NCBI GenBank assembly: GCA_945643635.1
Contig: CALZFC010000089.1
Coordinates: 1 to 64,000, forward strand
From: Allodiplogaster sudhausi
Lineage: Eukaryota; Nematoda; Chromadorea; Rhabditida; Diplogasteridae
Reading direction: 5' to 3'
DNA length: 64,000 bases
Part shown: positions 62,915 through 64,000 of the stretch, in pieces
How positions within the stretch are numbered: position 1 is the stretch's first letter
How the letters are laid out: each line of letters begins with the position of its first letter
Made by a program: the position numbers and the translations under genes
Notes under the pieces: generated by a model
The model's database searches: none
What the model was told of the DNA's origin: nothing
The model's input: the letters and a program-made list of their open reading frames with translations, nothing else

Positions 62915-63453
62915 GGAGAGGGAGGGAGAGAGAGAGTAAAACAGAGAGAAGAGGAGAGAGAGAGAAATCGAGAACAGAAGAGAGAATGAGGAACTAAAAA
63001 AACTGACTCGGCATACTTCCGAAGTTCGTCGCACACTTCCACCTTAATAAAATTAGAAAAGTTCACTGGATCTTACATTAGCTTAGGAGGAAAAAAAAAG
63101 TCACTGAATAAAGTACGTAAATGCCGAAGTAAAAAAGTAAAAAAGTACCTCGAGGTAGTCCTCGGCAGCCTCCTTGGCAAGCGACTTGTAGATGCGACAA
63201 GCAATGAGTGCCTGTAAAGAATAGGCAAGTCTCCGCAGAGTCGGGTCCCAAAGGAATGCAAAGATGGAAGCGACTGACTCACCTTAGCTAGAGCTTCTTC
63301 TCCGTGCTGCCACATCGTCAGTGCCATCTGCTGTCGCTTTGTGAGCACCGCCCAGAGGAGAAGCTCGCTGGAACAAGCGGTTTCTAGGCCCCTCTTTCGC
63401 TCTTTTCTCTCTCTCTCGCGCTCTCTCTCGCTCTCTCTCTCTCTCGCGCGCTC

Positions 63454-63489
<36 letters not shown>

Positions 63490-63689
63490 ACTCTCTCAGT
63501 TTCTCTCTCACTCTCTCAGTTTCTCTCTCACTCTCTCAGTTTCTCTCTCACTCTCTCAGTTTCTCTCGCACTCTCTCATTTTCTCTCTCGCTGCCAACCT
63601 GAACGGATAAGTGAACTCGTGCTCGACTGGTGCACTGGGTGACAGAGCGCCATTCCTCTTCTGATTGCTGCCACCCGAAGTTGAGAGCT
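47857..63689 (-). CDS. TRPM-family cation channel, C-terminal ~1,209 residues in 38 exons
   Basis: Exons were placed by homology pattern and splice sites, and every junction keeps frame (total coding 3,632 nt including the stop at 47,857-47,859). The order is: end of the melastatin homology region ([27 protein letters not shown]), a variable Ser-rich linker, S1-S6 with pore motif [13 protein letters not shown] helix ([11 protein letters not shown]), a coiled coil after [16 protein letters not shown], and an acidic tail. TRPM channels are tetrameric plasma-membrane cation channels; the acidic GEVYADEID filter resembles the divalent-permeable members (TRPM6/7, nematode GON-2/GTL), by family knowledge. 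No kinase domain follows the coiled coil. The N-terminal melastatin region lies beyond the right edge. Which nematode paralogue this is cannot be decided here. Boundaries are good to about one base. Confidence 0.96.
50361..52480 (-). CDS. TRPM exons 21-26: TRP helix and C-terminal coiled coil
   Basis: Exons are 52,417-52,480, 52,149-52,214, 50,843-50,930, 50,684-50,733, 50,530-50,612 and 50,361-50,469. They read [20 protein letters not shown] (TRP helix), [70 protein letters not shown] and [18 protein letters not shown] then [11 protein letters not shown]. In TRPM channels the last three form the stem helix and tetrameric coiled coil. The donor at 52,149 (TTT|GTAAGT) was preferred to one four bases earlier because it keeps phase. 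A 999-bp inverted-repeat element fills most of the intron between 50,930 and 52,149. Confidence 0.93.
51009..52007. mobile_element. 999-bp non-autonomous inverted-repeat transposon, TAA target duplication
   Basis: The ends are inverted copies of about 115 bp beginning CAAGGGAATGGTCTCGGCTT. They are flanked by TAA on each side (51,006-51,008 and 52,008-52,010). The interior holds an imperfect direct duplication with GGCAAGGGTCCATTCGAAAG at about 51,320 and 51,505, and no coding capacity. The 3-bp duplication suits PIF/Harbinger-like elements, an inference from duplication length only. It lies inside a TRPM intron. Confidence 0.85.
52543..53991 (-). CDS. TRPM exons 14-20: transmembrane channel domain and pore
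   Basis: Exons are 53,930-53,991, 53,720-53,858, 53,452-53,576, 53,124-53,244, 52,920-53,027, 52,794-52,875 and 52,543-52,705. Segments in order: pre-S1 [13 protein letters not shown]1 near [18 protein letters not shown]2 near [19 protein letters not shown]3 near [18 protein letters not shown]4 near [20 protein letters not shown]5 near [20 protein letters not shown]; pore [20 protein letters not shown]6 near [20 protein letters not shown]. The pore keeps the Glu of GEVYADEID seen in divalent-permeable TRPMs. An intron here carries two GA tracts (53,296-53,402). Confidence 0.96.
53296..53402. repeat. Two GA microsatellite tracts in a TRPM intron
   Basis: Pure GA runs at 53,296-53,331 and about 53,370-53,402 are separated by GA-rich degenerate sequence. 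On the TRPM coding strand they are CT tracts. Confidence 0.95.
54090..56827 (-). CDS. TRPM exons 9-13: variable cytosolic linker before S1
   Basis: Exons are 56,774-56,827, 56,563-56,665, 54,457-54,555, 54,312-54,352 and 54,090-54,182. They read [69 protein letters not shown] and [20 protein letters not shown] then [11 protein letters not shown]. This linker is poorly conserved in the family, so the model rests on splice sites and matching phases rather than homology. The 2-kb intron between 54,555 and 56,563 holds two plus-strand secreted-peptide genes. Confidence 0.75.
54811..54820 (+). promoter_or_regulatory. TATA box of the first nested peptide gene
   Basis: TTATAAAAGC lies 57-66 bases before the ATG at 54,877, a spacing that leaves a short 5' untranslated region. 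Confidence 0.65.
54877..55774 (+). CDS. Small secreted peptide gene nested in a TRPM intron (127 aa, six exons)
   Basis: Exons are 54,877-54,916, 54,986-55,051, 55,148-55,213, 55,292-55,372, 55,584-55,658 and 55,719-55,774, all joined in phase 1, so each internal exon is a whole number of codons. The product starts [20 protein letters not shown], a clear signal peptide, followed by a Pro/Gln/Glu-rich region ([15 protein letters not shown]), basic patches ([17 protein letters not shown]) that could be processing sites, and a His/Glu/Gly-rich end ([17 protein letters not shown]). A TATA box lies 57-66 bases upstream and an AATAAA 80 bases after the stop. The third acceptor (55,147) has a weak pyrimidine tract. 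No family was recognised; a secreted effector or cuticle or antimicrobial-type peptide are guesses. Confidence 0.75.
55420..55502. repeat. GA microsatellite in an intron of the first nested peptide gene
   Basis: GAGAGAGAAA units recur about seven times between exons 4 and 5 of the plus-strand gene. Confidence 0.95.
55854..55859 (+). terminator. Polyadenylation signal of the first nested peptide gene
   Basis: The canonical AATAAA hexamer is 80 bases after the stop codon. Confidence 0.6.
56023..56032 (+). promoter_or_regulatory. TATA-like box of the second nested peptide gene
   Basis: GCATAAAAGG lies about 60 bases before the ATG at 56,091, the same arrangement as in the neighbouring peptide gene. 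A CAATTGG motif stands about 30 bases further upstream. Confidence 0.6.
56091..56435 (+). CDS. Small secreted basic peptide gene nested in the same TRPM intron (67 aa, three exons)
   Basis: Exons are 56,091-56,127, 56,198-56,281 and 56,353-56,435, joined by two phase-1 introns of about 70 bases. The product begins [19 protein letters not shown], a signal peptide likely cut before EEPHIVAVE. The mature part is about 48 residues, acidic at first and then Lys/His/Pro/Gly-rich ([18 protein letters not shown]), with no cysteines. It lies 316 bases after the first peptide gene, on the same strand, with the same TATA spacing and first-intron position just after the signal peptide. The two may be old paralogues or share an expression programme. 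No family was recognised. Confidence 0.75.
57097..57640 (+). repeat. Left inverted repeat with internal TGAGAACC tandem motifs
   Basis: About 14 copies of TGAGAACC occur at 20-50 base spacing, several within a GGATGAGAACCGAGCGGGAA context. Confidence 0.9.
58787..59453 (-). repeat. Right inverted repeat with internal TGAGAACC tandem motifs
   Basis: This is the reverse complement of the left arm but about 120 bases longer. It has an extra pair of repeat blocks, so the arms have diverged by gain or loss of internal repeats. Confidence 0.9.
59491..60099 (-). CDS. TRPM exons 6-8: pre-S1 segment and Ser/Asp-rich linker
   Basis: Exons are 60,049-60,099 ([17 protein letters not shown]), 59,803-59,933 ([20 protein letters not shown] then [20 protein letters not shown]) and 59,491-59,591. 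The last encodes about 19 consecutive serines followed by [14 protein letters not shown], which may be phosphorylated. The first two match the conserved TRPM block around LL.D.W.G and ILLPPSILSLEF. Exon 8 ends 37 bases from the boundary of an inserted inverted-repeat element. Confidence 0.9.
60326..60405 (+). other. tRNA-like Pol III promoter segment in the left inverted repeat
   Basis: An A box-like TAGCCTAGTGG (60,333-60,343) and a B box GGTTCGAATCC (60,376-60,386) have the start-to-start spacing of real tRNA genes (43 bases). A T run follows at about 60,400. The predicted acceptor stem and part of the T stem do not pair, so this is tRNA-derived rather than a working tRNA gene. Confidence 0.75.
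62275..62350 (-). other. tRNA-like Pol III promoter segment in the right inverted repeat
   Basis: On the minus strand TAGCCTAGTTG (62,333-62,343) and GGTTCGAATCC (about 62,289-62,299) repeat the left copy, followed by a T run. It faces the left copy, so the two promoters converge on the element core. Confidence 0.75.
62630..63689 (-). CDS. TRPM exons 1-5 in window: end of melastatin homology region
   Basis: Exons are 63,599-63,689, 63,283-63,367, 63,149-63,211, 63,008-63,042 and 62,630-62,791. They read ...[59 protein letters not shown] and [18 protein letters not shown] then [14 protein letters not shown]. The LWAVL(T/M)KRQ, WQHGEEA and LLTYEL..W signatures are typical of the cytosolic region before S1 in TRPM proteins. 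Introns here contain a 20-bp CT minisatellite and a long GA tract. Confidence 0.95.
62799..62990. repeat. Long GA microsatellite directly upstream of a TRPM acceptor
   Basis: Almost 190 bases of GA with AGCGAGGG and AGAAAGAA interruptions. On the TRPM strand this is a CT tract ending a few bases before the acceptor at 62,792, so it extends the polypyrimidine tract. Confidence 0.95.
63405..63595. repeat. CT microsatellite and 20-bp minisatellite
   Basis: A CT/CG tract (63,405-63,489) passes into about five copies of a 20-base unit containing CTCTCTCAGTTTCTCTCTCA (63,490-63,590). It lies in the intron between the first two TRPM exons. Confidence 0.93.
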
Positions 63690-64000
63690 CTGTAAATACC
63701 ACAGTAAGACGGTCCTTCCACCGTCCTTACAAACAAAGGATATAGACTGCTACAGAGTGCACATCTACACAACCAACAAGGGACAGCCTAATTTCAACGC
63801 GCCAGTCTGCCGTAACCAAACACGGGGACAGAGGGACAGGTCACAGATTAGTAATTCAAACCATGAGGGATTCTACACGTCATACGGTGCATGACGCACT
63901 ATAAATAGCACGCTGGCAGCCTTCCAAATAGCCTCGATTATCGTAGGACATCAACTCGGCCCGGCCATGTTTCCGAAAACGCGGCCATAACCCGCCACTT
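63690..64000. other. TRPM intron or upstream exon region, nothing assigned
   Basis: Continuation of the TRPM locus. No further exon was recognised with confidence on the minus strand up to the edge. Confidence 0.5.

Overview
The window looks like an animal genome, most likely a nematode. The genes are split into many small exons with introns often of 50-80 bp and TTNCAG-type acceptors, and the proteins belong to animal families. This is inference; no species marker was recognised.

Layout: (1) 1-30,673, minus strand: a gene whose last visible exon is at least 29.3 kb long and is almost entirely a 456-bp (152-residue) tandem repeat, about 61 units in the window, running off the left edge. Three short 5' exons (30,639-30,673; 30,032-30,271; 29,643-29,783) splice into it in consistent phase. 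The repeat style resembles, from memory, the giant neuronal tail of nematode ankyrin UNC-44, but no ankyrin repeats, ZU5 or death domain are visible upstream. The left half of the array carries single-base indels, most of them at positions that vary between units, so they look like assembly errors. (2) 30,674-47,856: about 17 kb with no supportable gene, full of GA/CT microsatellites and short minisatellites, plus one perfect 20-bp hairpin. (3) 47,857-63,689 and beyond, minus strand: the C-terminal ~1,209 codons of a TRPM-family cation channel in 38 exons whose splice phases all agree, covering the end of the melastatin homology region, S1-S6 with the pore, the TRP helix, the C-terminal coiled coil and an acidic tail. 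The N-terminus lies beyond the right edge.

Inside the TRPM introns are: two tiny plus-strand genes for secreted peptides (54,877-55,774, 127 aa; 56,091-56,435, 67 aa), each with a TATA box, a signal peptide and only phase-1 introns; and three long-terminal-inverted-repeat elements with target-site duplications (51,009-52,007; 57,097-59,453; 60,133-62,543). The first and third share termini and 3-bp duplications. The third carries tRNA-like A and B boxes within each inverted repeat. The middle one has an 8-bp duplication and termini built from repeated TGAGAACC motifs.

The two large genes lie in the same orientation, TRPM upstream. No functional link between them can be read from the sequence.
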